The translations under genes and the position numbers were made by a program. The notes under the pieces were generated by a model. It was not told the DNA's origin. It worked only from the letters and a program-made list of their open reading frames with translations, and searched no databases. Positions 19,301 to 28,978 of a stretch of 64,000 nucleotides of DNA are shown in pieces (position 1 is the stretch's first letter; each line of letters begins with the position of its first letter). Origin of the DNA: Diplonema papillatum (taxonomy: Eukaryota > Euglenozoa > Diplonemea > Diplonemida > Diplonemidae). Location: contig JAPJBO010000385.1 of NCBI GenBank assembly GCA_030068145.1, positions 62,001 to 126,000 of the forward strand. The letters run 5' to 3'.

Positions 19301-19672
19301 GGAAAAACAGTTGTATTCCAAGACAGTTGTATTCGAAGACCACGTTCTGCCGCGAACCTGCATTTTGAGCTTGACGCTTTAAATACAACGGGCGCTCGTT
19401 GTATTTAGCCCCCCCCTGTAAGATTTCTTCTCCGCTTTGGAGGTCCAACATGACTTGTCCAAAAAAAAGCCGAAACGAAAACGGCCCTGAAACCGCCTCA
19501 CTGGCTGGCTCACACTCAACGGCAGTGCGAAAGTGTCAGCCGTACAGTAACACTACAATTCAATTGTATTATACGGTTGGGATGCGCCGATTCCCCGAAA
19601 AAAAGTTCAATTGTATTATACGGTTCAATTGTATTATACGGTTCAATAGTAATTAGCCCCCCCCAGTAAACA

Positions 19673-19726
19673 CGGGGGGGGACAAAAACACCCCAAAAAA
19701 TTTTGGGGTGTTTTTGTCCCCCCCGT
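19673..19726. repeat. near-perfect palindrome in the E1 right arm
   Basis: GGGGGGGACAAAAACACCCC pairs with its complement across AAAAAATTTT. It is absent from the E1 left arm, so it looks like a private insertion or local duplication. Confidence 0.75.
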
Positions 19727-19823
19727 GTTTCAGATCGTCCCCCCCCGTGTATAAGATCGGTTTTTTTGGGGGGCGATCTTAAACACGGAAAAACGCGATC
19801 TTAAACACGGGGGGGGGTAGGTA

Positions 19824-20129
19824 GGCAGAAATCTGTAGGGGAGACCCCTCGCAAATTTTTTTTTCTCCCTGTGGTGAGTCAAATCGCGTGTTTTGAGCTC
19901 GCTAAATAAACGGAAATTATCTTGCCGAATAAATGCTTAGTATTTGAACGATCGTTCGTGACCCGCCAGGGAATCTGTGGAAGTCTGCCGATACACCACC
20001 ACTGCAGCAGTTCCGGTACTACTGAGCTCACAAACGCTCGAACACAGCGAGGAACCGAACCAGTGACCATTTTGTTGGTTCGTGCGAAATGAAGAGAAAA
20101 TTTTTTTCGGATTTTTGGCACGAATAGCA
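19824..20129. other. no gene seen
   Basis: AT-rich flank with a CTAAATAAACG motif like those of the 6.4-kb retroelement. No domain. Confidence 0.35.
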
Positions 20130-20275
20130 TAGCCGGGACGAATGATGATCCCAAAATGAAAAGGTTGTCAATTCCTGGTGAAATCACTAAGGGCGCGCCA
20201 ATCGCGCCAAACGCGCCAGAAAACAGGGTTTTCTGGCGCGGCCTGGCGCGGCTGGCGCAGGAGCCACACTGCGCG
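20130..20275 (+). repeat. dispersed repeat A, partial copy 3
   Basis: Matches the 3' third of repeat A, from GGACGAATGATGA to GGAGCCACACTG, including the GGCGCG hairpin. The 5' part is replaced by unrelated sequence. Confidence 0.75.
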
Positions 20276-20487
20276 AGAGACGGACTACAGAGACGGGACG
20301 CGAGCCGTGCACCAAGGGAAGACCGGGCGTTGGGAATCGTCAATGATCCTGCGAAACCGGAACCCCAACTTCCAAAAAGAAGCAGCATCGACATGGAGCA
20401 CAATCCAAGGACAGCCAAGCAGGCCTCCCTGCCCTGGGAGTCCCAGGGCAGGGGAACCTACGGCGGTGAAGTAACGAAGCTCACGAC

Positions 20488-23400
20488 TTTGGACCCAAGA
20501 ATTTGGACCCAAGAATTTGGACCCAAGAATTTGGACCCAAGAATTTGGACCCAAGAATTTGGACCCAAGAATTTGGACCCAAGAATTTGGACCCAAGAAT
20601 TTGGACCCAAGAATTTGGACCCAAGAATTTGGACCCAAGAATTTGGACCCAAGAATTTGGACCCAAGAATTTGGACCCAAGAATTTGGACCCAAGAATTT
20701 GGACCCAAGAATTTGGACCCAAGAATTTGGACCCAAGAATTTGGACCCAAGAATTTGGACCCAAGAATTTGGACCCAAGAATTTGGACCCAAGAATTTGG
20801 ACCCAAGAATTTGGACCCAAGAATTTGGACCCAAGAATTTGGACCCAAGAATTTGGACCCAAGAATTTGGACCCAAGAATTTGGACCCAAGAATTTGGAC
20901 CCAAGAATTTGGACCCAAGAATTTGGACCCAAGAATTTGGACCCAAGAATTTGGACCCAAGAATTTGGACCCAAGAATTTGGACCCAAGAATTTGGACCC
21001 CAAGAATTTGGACCAAGAATTTGGACCCAAGAATTTGGACCCAAGAATTTGGACCCAAGAATTTGGACCCAAGAATTTGGACCCCAAGAATTTGGACCCA
21101 AGAATTTGGACCCAAGAATTTGGACCCAAGAATTTGGACCCAAGAATTTGGACCCAAGAATTTGGACCCAAGAATTTGGACCCAAGAATTTGGACCCAAG
21201 AATTTGGACCCAAGAATTTGGACCCAAGAATTTGGACCCAAGAATTTGGACCCAAGAATTTGGACCCAAGAATTTGGACCAAGAATTTGGACCCAAGAAT
21301 TTGGACCCAAGAATTTGGACCCAAGAATTTGGACCCAAGAATTTGGACCCAAGAATTTGGACCCAAGAATTTGGACCCAAGAATTTGGACCCAAGAATTT
21401 GGACCCAAGAATTTGGACCCAAGAATTTGGACCCAAGAATTTGGACCCAAGAAATTTGGACCCAAGAATTTGGACCCAAGAATTTGGACCCAAGAATTTG
21501 GACCCAAGAATTTGGACCCAAGAATTTGGACCCAAGAATTTGGACCCAAGAATTTGGACCCAAGAATTTGGACCCAAGAATTTGGACCCAAGAATTTGGA
21601 CCCAAGAATTTGGACCCAAGAAATTTGGACCCAAGAATTTGGACCCAAGAATTTGGACCCAAGAATTTGGACCCAAGAATTTTGGACCCAAGAATTTGGA
21701 CCCAAGAATTTGGACCCAAGAATTTGGACCCAAGAATTTGGACCCAAGAATTTGGACCCAAGAATTTGGACCCAAGAATTTGGACCCAAGAATTTGGACC
21801 CAAGAATTTGGACCCAAGAATTTGGACCCAAGAATTTGGACCCAAGAATTTGGACCCAAGAATTTGGACCCAAGAATTTGGACCCAAGAATTTGGACCCC
21901 AGAATTTGGACCCAAGAATTTGGACCCAAGAATTTGGACCCAAGAATTTGGACCAAGAATTTGGACCCAAGAATTTGGACCCAAGAATTTGGACCCAGAA
22001 TTTGGACCCAAGAATTTGGACCCAAGAATTTGGACCCAAGAATTTGGACCCAAGAATTTGGACCCAAGAATTTGGACCCAAGAATTTGGACCCAAGAATT
22101 TGGACCCAAGAATTTGGACCCAAGAATTTGGACCCAAGAATTTGGACCCAAGAATTTGGACCCAAGAATTTGGACCCAAGAATTTGGACCCAAGAATTTT
22201 GGGACCCCAAGAATTTGGACCCAAGAATTTGGACCCAAGAATTTGGACCCAAGAATTTGGACCCAAGAATTTGGACCCAAGAATTTGGACCCAAGAATTT
22301 GGACCCAAGAATTTGGACCCAAGAATTTGGACCCAAGAATTTGGACCCAAGAATTTGGACCCAAGAATTTGGACCCAAGAATTTGGACCCAAGAATTTGG
22401 ACCCAGAATTTGGACCCAAGAATTTGGACCCAAGAATTTGGACCCAAGAATTTGGACCCAAGAATTTGGACCCAAGAATTTGGACCCAAGAATTTGGACC
22501 CAAGAATTTGGACCCAAGAATTTGGACCCAAGAATTTGGACCCAAGAATTTGGACCCAAGAATTTGGACCCAAGAATTTGGACCCAAGAATTTGGACCAA
22601 GAATTTGGACCCAAGAATTTGGACCCAAGAATTTGGACCCAAGAATTTGGACCCAAGAATTTGGACCCAGAATTTGGACCCAAGAATTTGGACCAAGAAT
22701 TTGGACCCAAGAATTTGGACCCAAGAATTTGGACCCAAGAATTTGGACCCAAGAATTTGGACCCAAGAATTTGGACCAAGAATTTGGACCCAAGAATTTG
22801 GACCCAAGAATTTGGACCCAAGAATTTGGACCCAAGAATTTGGACCCAAGAATTTGGACCCAAGAATTTGGACCCAAGAATTTGGACCAAGAATTTGGAC
22901 CCAAGAATTTGGACCCAAGAATTTGGACCCAAGAATTTGGACCCAAGAATTTGGACCCAAGAATTTGGACCCAAGAATTTGGACCCAAGAATTTGGACCC
23001 AAGAATTTGGACCCAAGAATTTGGACCCAAGAATTTGGACCCAAGAATTTGGACCCAAGAATTTGGACCCAAGAATTTGGACCCAAGAATTTTGGACCCA
23101 AGAATTTGGACCAAGAATTTGGACCCAAGAATTTGGACCCAAGAATTTGGACCCAAGAATTTGGACCCAAGAATTTGGACCCAAGAATTTGGACCCAAGA
23201 ATTTGGACCCAAGAATTTTGACCCAAGATTTGGACCCAAGAATTTGGACCCAAGAATTTGGACCCCAAGAATTTGGACCCAAGAATTTGGACCCAAGAAT
23301 TTGGACCCAAGAATTTGGACCCAAGAATTTGGACCGCAGAATTTGGACCCAAGAATTTGGACCCAAGAATTTGGACCCAAGAATTTGGACCCAAGAATTT

Positions 23401-24045
23401 GGACCCAAGAATTTGGACCCAAGAATTTGGACCCAAGAATTTGGACCCAAGAATTTGGACCCAAGAATTTGGACCCAAGAATTTGGACCCAAGAATTTGG
23501 ACCCAAGAAATTGGACCCAAGAATTTGGACCCAAGAATTTGGACCCAAGAATTTGGACCCAAGAATTTGGACCCAAGAATTTGGACCCAAAATTTGGACC
23601 CAAGAATTTGGACCCAAGAATTTGGACCCAAGAATTTGGACCCAAGAATTTGGACCCAAGAATTTGGACCCAAGAATTTGGACCCAGAATTTGGACCAAG
23701 AATTTGGACCCAAGAATTTGGACCCAAGAATTTGGACCAAGAATTTGGACCCAAGAATTTGGACCCAGAATTTGGACCCAAGAATTTGGACCCAAGAATT
23801 TGGACCCAAGAATTTGGACCCAAGAATTTGGACCAAGAATTTGGACCCAAGAATTTGGACCCAAGAATTTGGACCCAAGAATTTGGACCCAAGAATTTGG
23901 ACCCAAGAATTTGGACCCAAGAATTTGGACCCAAGAATTTGGACCCAAGAATTTGGACCCAAGAATTTGGACCCAAGAATTTGGACCCAAGAATTTGGAC
24001 CCAAGAATTTGGACCCAAGAATTTGGACCCAAGAATTTGGACCCA
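20488..24045. repeat. 14-bp satellite, about 254 units
   Basis: Tandem GGACCCAAGAATTT runs almost without interruption for 3.56 kb. Variants gain or lose one base (GGACCCC, GGACC, GAAATTT, TTTTGG). Fourteen is not a multiple of three and the unit forms no stop, so most frames on both strands stay open and give spurious repetitive proteins of 1,000-1,250 residues. No coding evidence beyond that. Confidence 0.97.
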
Positions 24046-24050
24046 AAAAA
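24045..24050 (-). terminator. Pol III terminator of tRNA-Gln
   Basis: Six T residues on the minus strand start one base after the tRNA discriminator. The run is formed where the last satellite unit changes from CCCAAGAA to CCCAAAAAA. Confidence 0.85.
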
Positions 24051-24122
24051 CGCTCCCACGCGGGTTTGAACCGCGGCTACTGGATTCAAAGTCCAGGGTG
24101 CTAACCACTACACTACAGGAGC
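24051..24122 (-). tRNA. tRNA-Gln (UUG anticodon)
   Basis: It folds as a full cloverleaf of 72 nt including the discriminator. The acceptor GCTCCTG pairs with TGGGAGC (one G-T pair at each of the two inner positions). D-arm GTG/CAC; anticodon stem CTGGA/TCCAG with loop CTTTGAA, giving anticodon TTG, which reads CAA; T-arm CGCGG-TTCAAAC-CCGCG. A-box (TGTAGTGGTTA) and B-box (GGTTCAAACCC) are intact, no intron is seen, and a T6 terminator follows at once. It looks functional. It lies between the 14-bp satellite and a LINE poly(A) tail. Confidence 0.93.
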
Positions 24123-24147
24123 CACGCCCGCTTTTTTTTTTTTTTTT

Positions 24148-24290
24148 GAGTAAGCAACTACGGAAGACATGCAGGGGGCGAGAACTGCATTTACTTGTAC
24201 GGGCAAGTCGTTCTTTTGTTCCTTTTGTCAAACTAGGAAAGAAGAAGGACGGACTCTTCCTGTGCATGGAGTAGAACTCCGACCGTGACT
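24148..24290 (-). repeat. shared LINE 3' end (family X), copy 1
   Basis: Ends in GTAGTTGCTTACTC followed by poly(A) on the minus strand. It is nearly identical to 49460-49592 and, for the inner 107 bp, to 35917-36027. Confidence 0.85.
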
Positions 24291-24669
24291 CATGCCACCA
24301 TCGCCAGATAGTCGTTGTTAGGATAGCTTACCCTTAGGCTGCTAAGTTGTCTGTCGGTAAAGATCGTCAGTCGAATCAGATTCGAACATTGTAGTGGCAG
24401 CGACAATAATCAATTCAATCTCTTAGTGTTATGTAGAAGGACCACCAACGAAAAGTTGATGGAACGCAGGCTGGGAGGACATGTGGAGGGACTAGAACTT
24501 AGGTCAGCCAGAGAAGGGGCGTTGCCCAGAACTGAGTCTACAACGTAGGGGGAGAAGGAGCATTCAGACAGTACCAGATTGTGACCAATCCATTAACAGA
24601 ATCCGTTTCGTGAGTACAAGCGGCGAACTAACAGTAATCCGATCACTGAGAACATTGTAAAATATCCAA

Positions 24670-26085
24670 TCACTGAGTAAGTTTGTAGAAGGATCCACCA
24701 ACGTAAAGCTGATGGAAGCGCAGAATCAGGAGAGCGGTCAGGGGATACCTACCCAGTATGTCCCGCAAGGTCCATTTCTGCCTCGGCCAACGGAGAAGGT
24801 CGAGGTATCTGGCTGTGACCCGGCATTTTGTGAATAGGTGTTCGTAGGAGAAGCCGGAGCCACAAGCCCAGCAGTGCCCTTTATTGGATGCCGACAGTCC
24901 GGGGACAAATGACTCAGCGCAGAGGTGCCCGCAGAAATCTTGCATTCTCAGGTGAACGCTTGGGGACTGGTTGACTCGAAGCAGCGAAACCGCTACCTGA
25001 GTGAGCCGATTCCACCGATTGTCCACGAGAGGTCGGTGACCACCAGTGCAACGGTAATGCGGATGAGACATGTAGTCCCGAGTGAGCACGGGGCAGTTGA
25101 CCGCTTGTTTCAGCAGGTCGGAGGCAGCCCAGTAGTCGAGGACCTGTAGTGCCGTGCCCGAAGTGACGCCGCGCTTCGCAAGGTCGTCCGCCTTCTCGTT
25201 TCCGACCAAACCACAGTGTGCCGGGACCCACATCACGTGCACACGAATATGGGGGAGGGAAGCGAGCACCCTCATCAGCCTCCAGTTGCGGCATAAAACG
25301 TGACGGGGGTTCTGCAGTCGCTGCACTTCAGACAAGGAGTCCGATAGCAGGTGTATGACCGTCACCTTGGCCGTGTTGAACGGGACGGTCTGGAGTTGTA
25401 GCGCCGCACGGATGACCGCTTCGTGTTCGGCATGGCAGCTGGAGGCGCAACGGATCATCCGATAGGAGAGACCGCGGAGGAATCGACCAGACCTGTTGTA
25501 AAAGGCAACCCCAACGCCCCCTACCGCACGCTTGCCGACACCAGTCATTGAGCCATCGGTGCATATTGTGAGATCAGCTGGAGGGAGCGCACGGATCGCC
25601 CGGAGGGTATGATCGAGCTTGACCGCCTTGCTGTCGTTGATGGAGACAATGGAAGCCAAATCGAGGTGGATTCTCATGTCGGGTTTGGGCCCCCATGGTG
25701 GATACGGGGCATGCGAGCGGATGGCGGACGGTTGATAATCATCCGACCGGAGTGCGAGCAAGTACTCTGCATCCTTGGCCGCTTTCAGCCACCTGGTGGG
25801 TTGTTGGACGTTCCCTCCAGGGGAACGCAACAGTTTCTGCCGCAGTCTGGCGGTCGCACGGAGAGCTTCCGACTTCCACGGCAGTAGTACCGCTTCTGCC
25901 AGCAGGGCGGCGCGCTTGGTGGAAACAGGGCAACCGGTGATCAAGGAAGCAGCCTTGTAGTGCAGTGTCTCAAACTGCGTTACGAGGTCGTCAGGAATGA
26001 GGCAGCCCCAGACACCCAGCCCGTACCTCCACTTGGCGGCGACGAAGGTGAGGTAGGCTGTCCGGATTGTGCCGTAGCGCCCCCG
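24670..26085 (-). CDS. LINE pol C-terminus: RT thumb and RNase H
   Basis: The frame is open across the 5' junction at 26086, so no true start exists. The first 60 residues (Y-G-x-x-x-W-G-C, then A-x-x-L-I-T-G-C-P) match the region after the RT palm in jockey/I-type LINEs. RNase H follows: C-T-D-G-S-M (about 25550), H-A-E-H-E (about 25420), L-S-D-S-L-S (about 25345) and V-P-A-H-C-G-L-V-G-N-E-K-A-D (about 25200), so all four acidic positions are present. A Cys/His cluster near the C terminus (C-x2-C...H-x4-C at about 24830-24870) fits the usual LINE CCHC tail. A 3' UTR of about 380 bp follows. Confidence 0.85.
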   Translation of the reverse strand, partial: RGRYGTIRTAYLTFVAAKWRYGLGVWGCLIPDDLVTQFETLHYKAASLITGCPVSTKRAALLAEAVLLPWKSEALRATARLRQKLLRSPGGNVQQPTRWLKAAKDAEYLLALRSDDYQPSAIRSHAPYPPWGPKPDMRIHLDLASIVSINDSKAVKLDHTLRAIRALPPADLTICTDGSMTGVGKRAVGGVGVAFYNRSGRFLRGLSYRMIRCASSCHAEHEAVIRAALQLQTVPFNTAKVTVIHLLSDSLSEVQRLQNPRHVLCRNWRLMRVLASLPHIRVHVMWVPAHCGLVGNEKADDLAKRGVTSGTALQVLDYWAASDLLKQAVNCPVLTRDYMSHPHYRCTGGHRPLVDNRWNRLTQVAVSLLRVNQSPSVHLRMQDFCGHLCAESFVPGLSASNKGHCWACGSGFSYEHLFTKCRVTARYLDLLRWPRQKWTLRDILGRYPLTALLILRFHQLYVGGSFYKLTQ

Positions 26086-26097
26086 CAAAAAAAAAAA

Positions 26098-27678
26098 TCC
26101 GCACATCCGGGCTCGCCTGGGGGTACGTGCCGACGGAGGCCAGCTTTCCGTCGGAGGATGCCGGGGAGGTGGGGGCAAACGTTCTACGGCCCGGGCCCTC
26201 AGCAGCCAGTCCGGGCCAGCCCGCGCCGATCCCCCAGCCGGCCTCCCCCGAGCTCGCCGGCGGGGAGCCCGACGCCCCCGCACAGGAGCCACACTCGCCG
26301 GTTCCGCACCCCTCCGTCGACGGGGCGATCCTGGATGAGGTCTGCGGGTCCGAGCCGGAGAGACCGACCAAGGGCACCAAGCGCCCCGCGTCGCGTTCGC
26401 CAGACGGGACGCCGGCGCCCGTGAGGCAGAGGCCAGTCGTCGGCGAAGGGCGGGGGGCAGGGTTCGCCGCGTCAGTGCGGGCTCTCGCCGCGCGGGTCAG
26501 GGACAGGGTGGCGCCACCACACGCCCTGCATGCACCCGCCGCCCCCGGCCGGGGGAGGGGCACAGCCATGGGGCGAACCCCCTCGGCCCAGGCTTCGCAG
26601 CCCAGCCAGCCGCTGACGCCTGTCCTGTTCCCGGACAGCATCAGGGCAGCGCACCTGGCGGGACCGGCGGGGCACGTGTCGTTGGGCAGGGGTGGGGACG
26701 ACCCGTGCGACGACGGGGACGTCCCCCGCCACCCGGGCCCACGCTCTCAAGGCCGCCCGGCCCAAGCAGCGGCCAGCGCCACGGACGTCCCCGCGGCAGA
26801 GTTCGTCTCCTCCGGGCGAGGAGGGGACGACCTCTGTGTCGACGGGGACATTGAGCCCAACCCCGGACCTCCGGGAGACGCTCCCGCGGCCCCGGCCGGG
26901 GCGGGCCCCGCCGGACCGCCGCAGCCGCAGCCGCAGCCGCAGCCACCGATCCCGGCGCAGCCAGTCGGGTCACAAGGCGCGGCGGCCGCCTGCATTTGCC
27001 GGAACGCAGCAGGGGCAGGCGAACGAAGGGGCAGGCACTGCAACTGGTGTCCGCGATCCCGGGCCTACCGAGCCCGCGTGGCAGCAGGACAGGATCCGGC
27101 ACCCAGGCCTCCGCCCCCCCAAGCCCCAGAGGTGGGCGCGGCCCAAGGCAGGGTGTTCCAAGGGGCGGCGCTCCCGTTCACCTTTGCCCAGGTGGCCGCA
27201 GCCAATGTGCCCACGCTGAACAGGGTGCCCACGACGGCGAAGCCGCAGGTAGCGGCCCTGTTCGAGACCGTGCTGCGAGCGGCATCAGACGACGCGGGGT
27301 GGCTGCGGGTATACGCCTTCGCCCCGCTCGTCCTGGCCGCCACCACGCGGGGGGGCCGAAGGGCAGTGACGGAAGCCCTCCGCCGGCGGGTTCGACTCTG
27401 GAGGGACGGCCTGTTCGAGACCCTCTGGTCTGAGGCCCAGGCCATCACGGCTGGGAAGGCACAAGGCCGCGCGCGCCGGCGCGCCTACCCAGTCGAGGAC
27501 GACCTGGACTACAGGGTCGAGCTCCAGACGGCGGTCAGGTCAGTTGACGACCTGGACGGTCCCACCGTGCGCCAGGTCATCAAGAGGGCGCGCGACAGGT
27601 GCTACTCGCGAGCCGTGTCTGCGCTGTCGGCAGCACAGACGGCCCCGTCGGACGAAGCCACCCTGGCACAGCTCAGAG
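26098..27678 (+). CDS. RLE-LINE ORF, N-terminal part with 2A-like motif
   Basis: The frame is open from the 5' edge and the first in-frame ATG lies near 26568, so the start is uncertain. The protein begins Pro/Ala-rich. At 26826-26870 it reads D-D-L-C-V-D-G-D-I-E-P-N-P-G-P, an exact D-x-E-x-N-P-G-P 2A motif. A degenerate relative (D-G-D-V-P-R-H-P-G-P) lies at 26697-26741 after the same G-G-D-D lead, as if duplicated. A Pro/Gln stretch and C-x-C...H-C-x2-C follow at about 26990-27056, possibly a zinc finger. The frame is interrupted at L-A-Q-L-R (27663-27677) by the insertion and resumes at 32067. Translation of the fused frame would give at least 1,460 residues. Confidence 0.75.
26697..26741 (+). 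other. degenerate 2A-like sequence
   Basis: Ends D-V-P-R-H-P-G-P: the Glu and Asn of D-x-E-x-N-P-G-P are replaced by Pro and His. Probably inactive in ribosome skipping. Confidence 0.5.
26826..26870 (+). other. canonical 2A-like ribosome-skipping motif
   Basis: D-I-E-P-N-P-G-P in the LINE frame; the skip would fall between the Gly codon at 26865 and the Pro codon at 26868. The preceding residues are less hydrophobic than in strong viral 2As, so efficiency is unknown. Confidence 0.75.
27669..27678. repeat. target duplication, left (CAGCTCAGAG)
   Basis: Ten bases repeated exactly at 32067-32076, flanking the 4,388-bp insertion in the LINE ORF. Confidence 0.85.
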
Positions 27679-27685
27679 GGGTCAT

Positions 27686-27832
27686 TTCCCATTATAGTAC
27701 ACACTTTCTTAGAGTTACCCATTATAGTACATACCTCTTAGAGTTACCCATTATAGTACATGTTTCCTTAGAGTTGATCAAGATAGTACATGTTTCCTTA
27801 GAGTTGCCCATTATAGTACACACCCTTGAAAA
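27686..27832 (+). repeat. E6 iterons, left arm
   Basis: About five units of 29-30 bp, alternating CCCATTATAGTACATG and ATCAAGATAGTACATG, each followed by TTTCCTTAGAGTT. Confidence 0.85.
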
Positions 27833-28144
27833 CCCCCGGGAGAACCCCAAAAATGCCAAAAAAATGCACAGAGAGATAGTTTCTGCTTTTTTTTCGTTTT
27901 TTTTAGGGACCCCCTTCCCCCGGCCGCTGCCATGCACGGCATGGCCCTGCCATGGGTGCTGCTGGTTGGGCACGGGGTCGCACCACGGAGTCAATTGCCA
28001 TTATAGTCCGTGTTTTGTTAGATTTTGCCATTATAGTCCAGGTCGCTTAGATTTTTCCATTATAGTCCATGTTTCCTTAGATTTTTCCATTATAGTCCGC
28101 GTTGTTAGATCTACAGTCCTGTCCGCTGTGAACAAGATTTTGGC

Positions 28145-28296
28145 AAGTTTGGGTCCCAAGTTGGGGACCCAAGTTGGGGACCCAAGTTGGGGACCCAAGT
28201 TGGGGACCCAAGTTGGGGACCCAAGTTTGGGAACCCAAGTTTGGAACCCAAGTTTGGGAACCCAAGTTTGGGAACCCAAGTAGGGGACCCAACTTG
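28145..28296 (+). repeat. 13-bp tandem repeat, left
   Basis: Units of TTGGGGACCCAAG / TTGGGAACCCAAG. The inverted counterpart is at 28676-28855. Confidence 0.85.
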
Positions 28297-28625
28297 GGGT
28301 CAATTCCCATTCACGAGCAATCTTTAACTTTTTGCCCATTCACGAGCATGGCTTAACTTTTTGCCCATTCACGAGCATGTTTCAAACTTTTTGCCCATTC
28401 ACGAGCACCTTAAACTTTTTGCCCATTCACGAGCATGGCCTAACTTTTCGCCCATTCACGAGCATGGCCTAACTTTTCGCCCATTCACGAGCATGGCCTA
28501 GCTTTTTGCCCATTCACGAGCATGCTCAAAACTTTTTGCCCATTCACGAGCATGCTTCAAAATATTTGCCCATTCACGAGCATGTTGCAGACCTTTTTGC
28601 CCGTTCACGAACTTTGTCTACTCAC
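28297..28625 (+). repeat. CATTCACGAGC iterons, left cluster
   Basis: About eleven units of roughly 29 bp (CCCATTCACGAGCATG then AACTTTTTG), starting at GGGGTCAATTCCC. The inverted cluster is at 30645-31002. Confidence 0.9.
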
Positions 28626-28675
28626 GAGCTATTCTTAACTGCACAAAGAGCGCGAAGGAAGTCTGCTGTTCTCTC

Positions 28676-28855
28676 CTGCAACTTGGGTCCCCAACTTGGG
28701 CCCCAAACTTGGGCCCCAAACTTGGGTCCCAAACTTGGGTCCCAAACTTGGGTCCCAAACTTGGGTCCCAAACTTGGGTCCCAAACTTGGGTCCCAAACT
28801 TGGGTCCCAAACTTGGGTCCCAAACTTGGGTCCCAAACTTGGGTCCCAAACTTGC
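28676..28855 (+). repeat. 13-bp tandem repeat, right
   Basis: About thirteen units of TTGGGTCCCAAAC, followed by CTTGCCCAAAATCTTGG, the complement of the left-side AAGATTTTGGCAAG. Confidence 0.9.
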
Positions 28856-28978
28856 CCAAAATCTTGGTCACAGCGGACAGGACTGCAGATCTAACAATGT
28901 GGACTATAATGGCAAAATCTAAGGGCTTGGACTATAATGGCAAAATCTAAGGAACATGGACTATAATGGCAAAATTTA

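Larger units (their letters stand above)
11743..19418. mobile_element. nested TA-target element (E3), CAGGGGGGGG termini
   Basis: The left end CAGGGGGGGGCTAAATAC follows TA at 11741-11742. The right end is its complement, followed by TA at 19419-19420. Subterminal repeats are of the type CTAAATACAAC / GTTGTATTCCAAGACA. It belongs to the same terminus class as E2 and the 527-bp element at 28979. Confidence 0.75.
10972..19666. mobile_element. nested TA-target element (E2), CTGGGGGGGG termini
   Basis: The left end CTGGGGGGGGCCAATTAC is preceded by TA (10970-10971). The right end is its complement (AATTAG then C8 then AG), followed by TA at 19667-19668. Deleting it with one TA rejoins CGATCTTAAACACGGGG, an E1 iteron, which confirms the boundary. 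Subterminal 18-bp iterons TTCAATTGTATTATACGG occur at 19545-19655 and degenerate ones at 10988-11075. Confidence 0.8.
10880..19821. mobile_element. outer TA-target element (E1) with C-run termini
   Basis: The left end CCTACCCCCCCCCGTGTT and the right end at 19821 are reverse complements, each flanked by TA (10878-10879 and 19822-19823). Inverted arms of about 90 bp consist of repeats of GATCTTAAACACGG type. E2 is inserted within its left arm and right arm junction region. No transposase of its own is visible. Confidence 0.7.
24132..26086 (-). mobile_element. 5'-truncated RNase H LINE
   Basis: Minus strand, 5' to 3': the ORF begins abruptly at 26086, ends at 24670, and a 3' UTR runs to a poly(A) of 16 nt (T-run 24132-24147). 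The final 140 bp before the tail are shared with two other sites (35917-36027 and 49460-49592). Confidence 0.8.

Noticed and set aside
20285-24274. Several open frames of 1,000-1,270 codons on both strands
   Set aside because: They are translations of the 14-bp satellite, which has no stop in most registers; no domain outside the repeat.
26472-27102. Minus-strand and +1 ORFs across the LINE N-terminal region
   Set aside because: GC-rich shadow frames; only the frame with the 2A motif and in-frame link to the RT has features.
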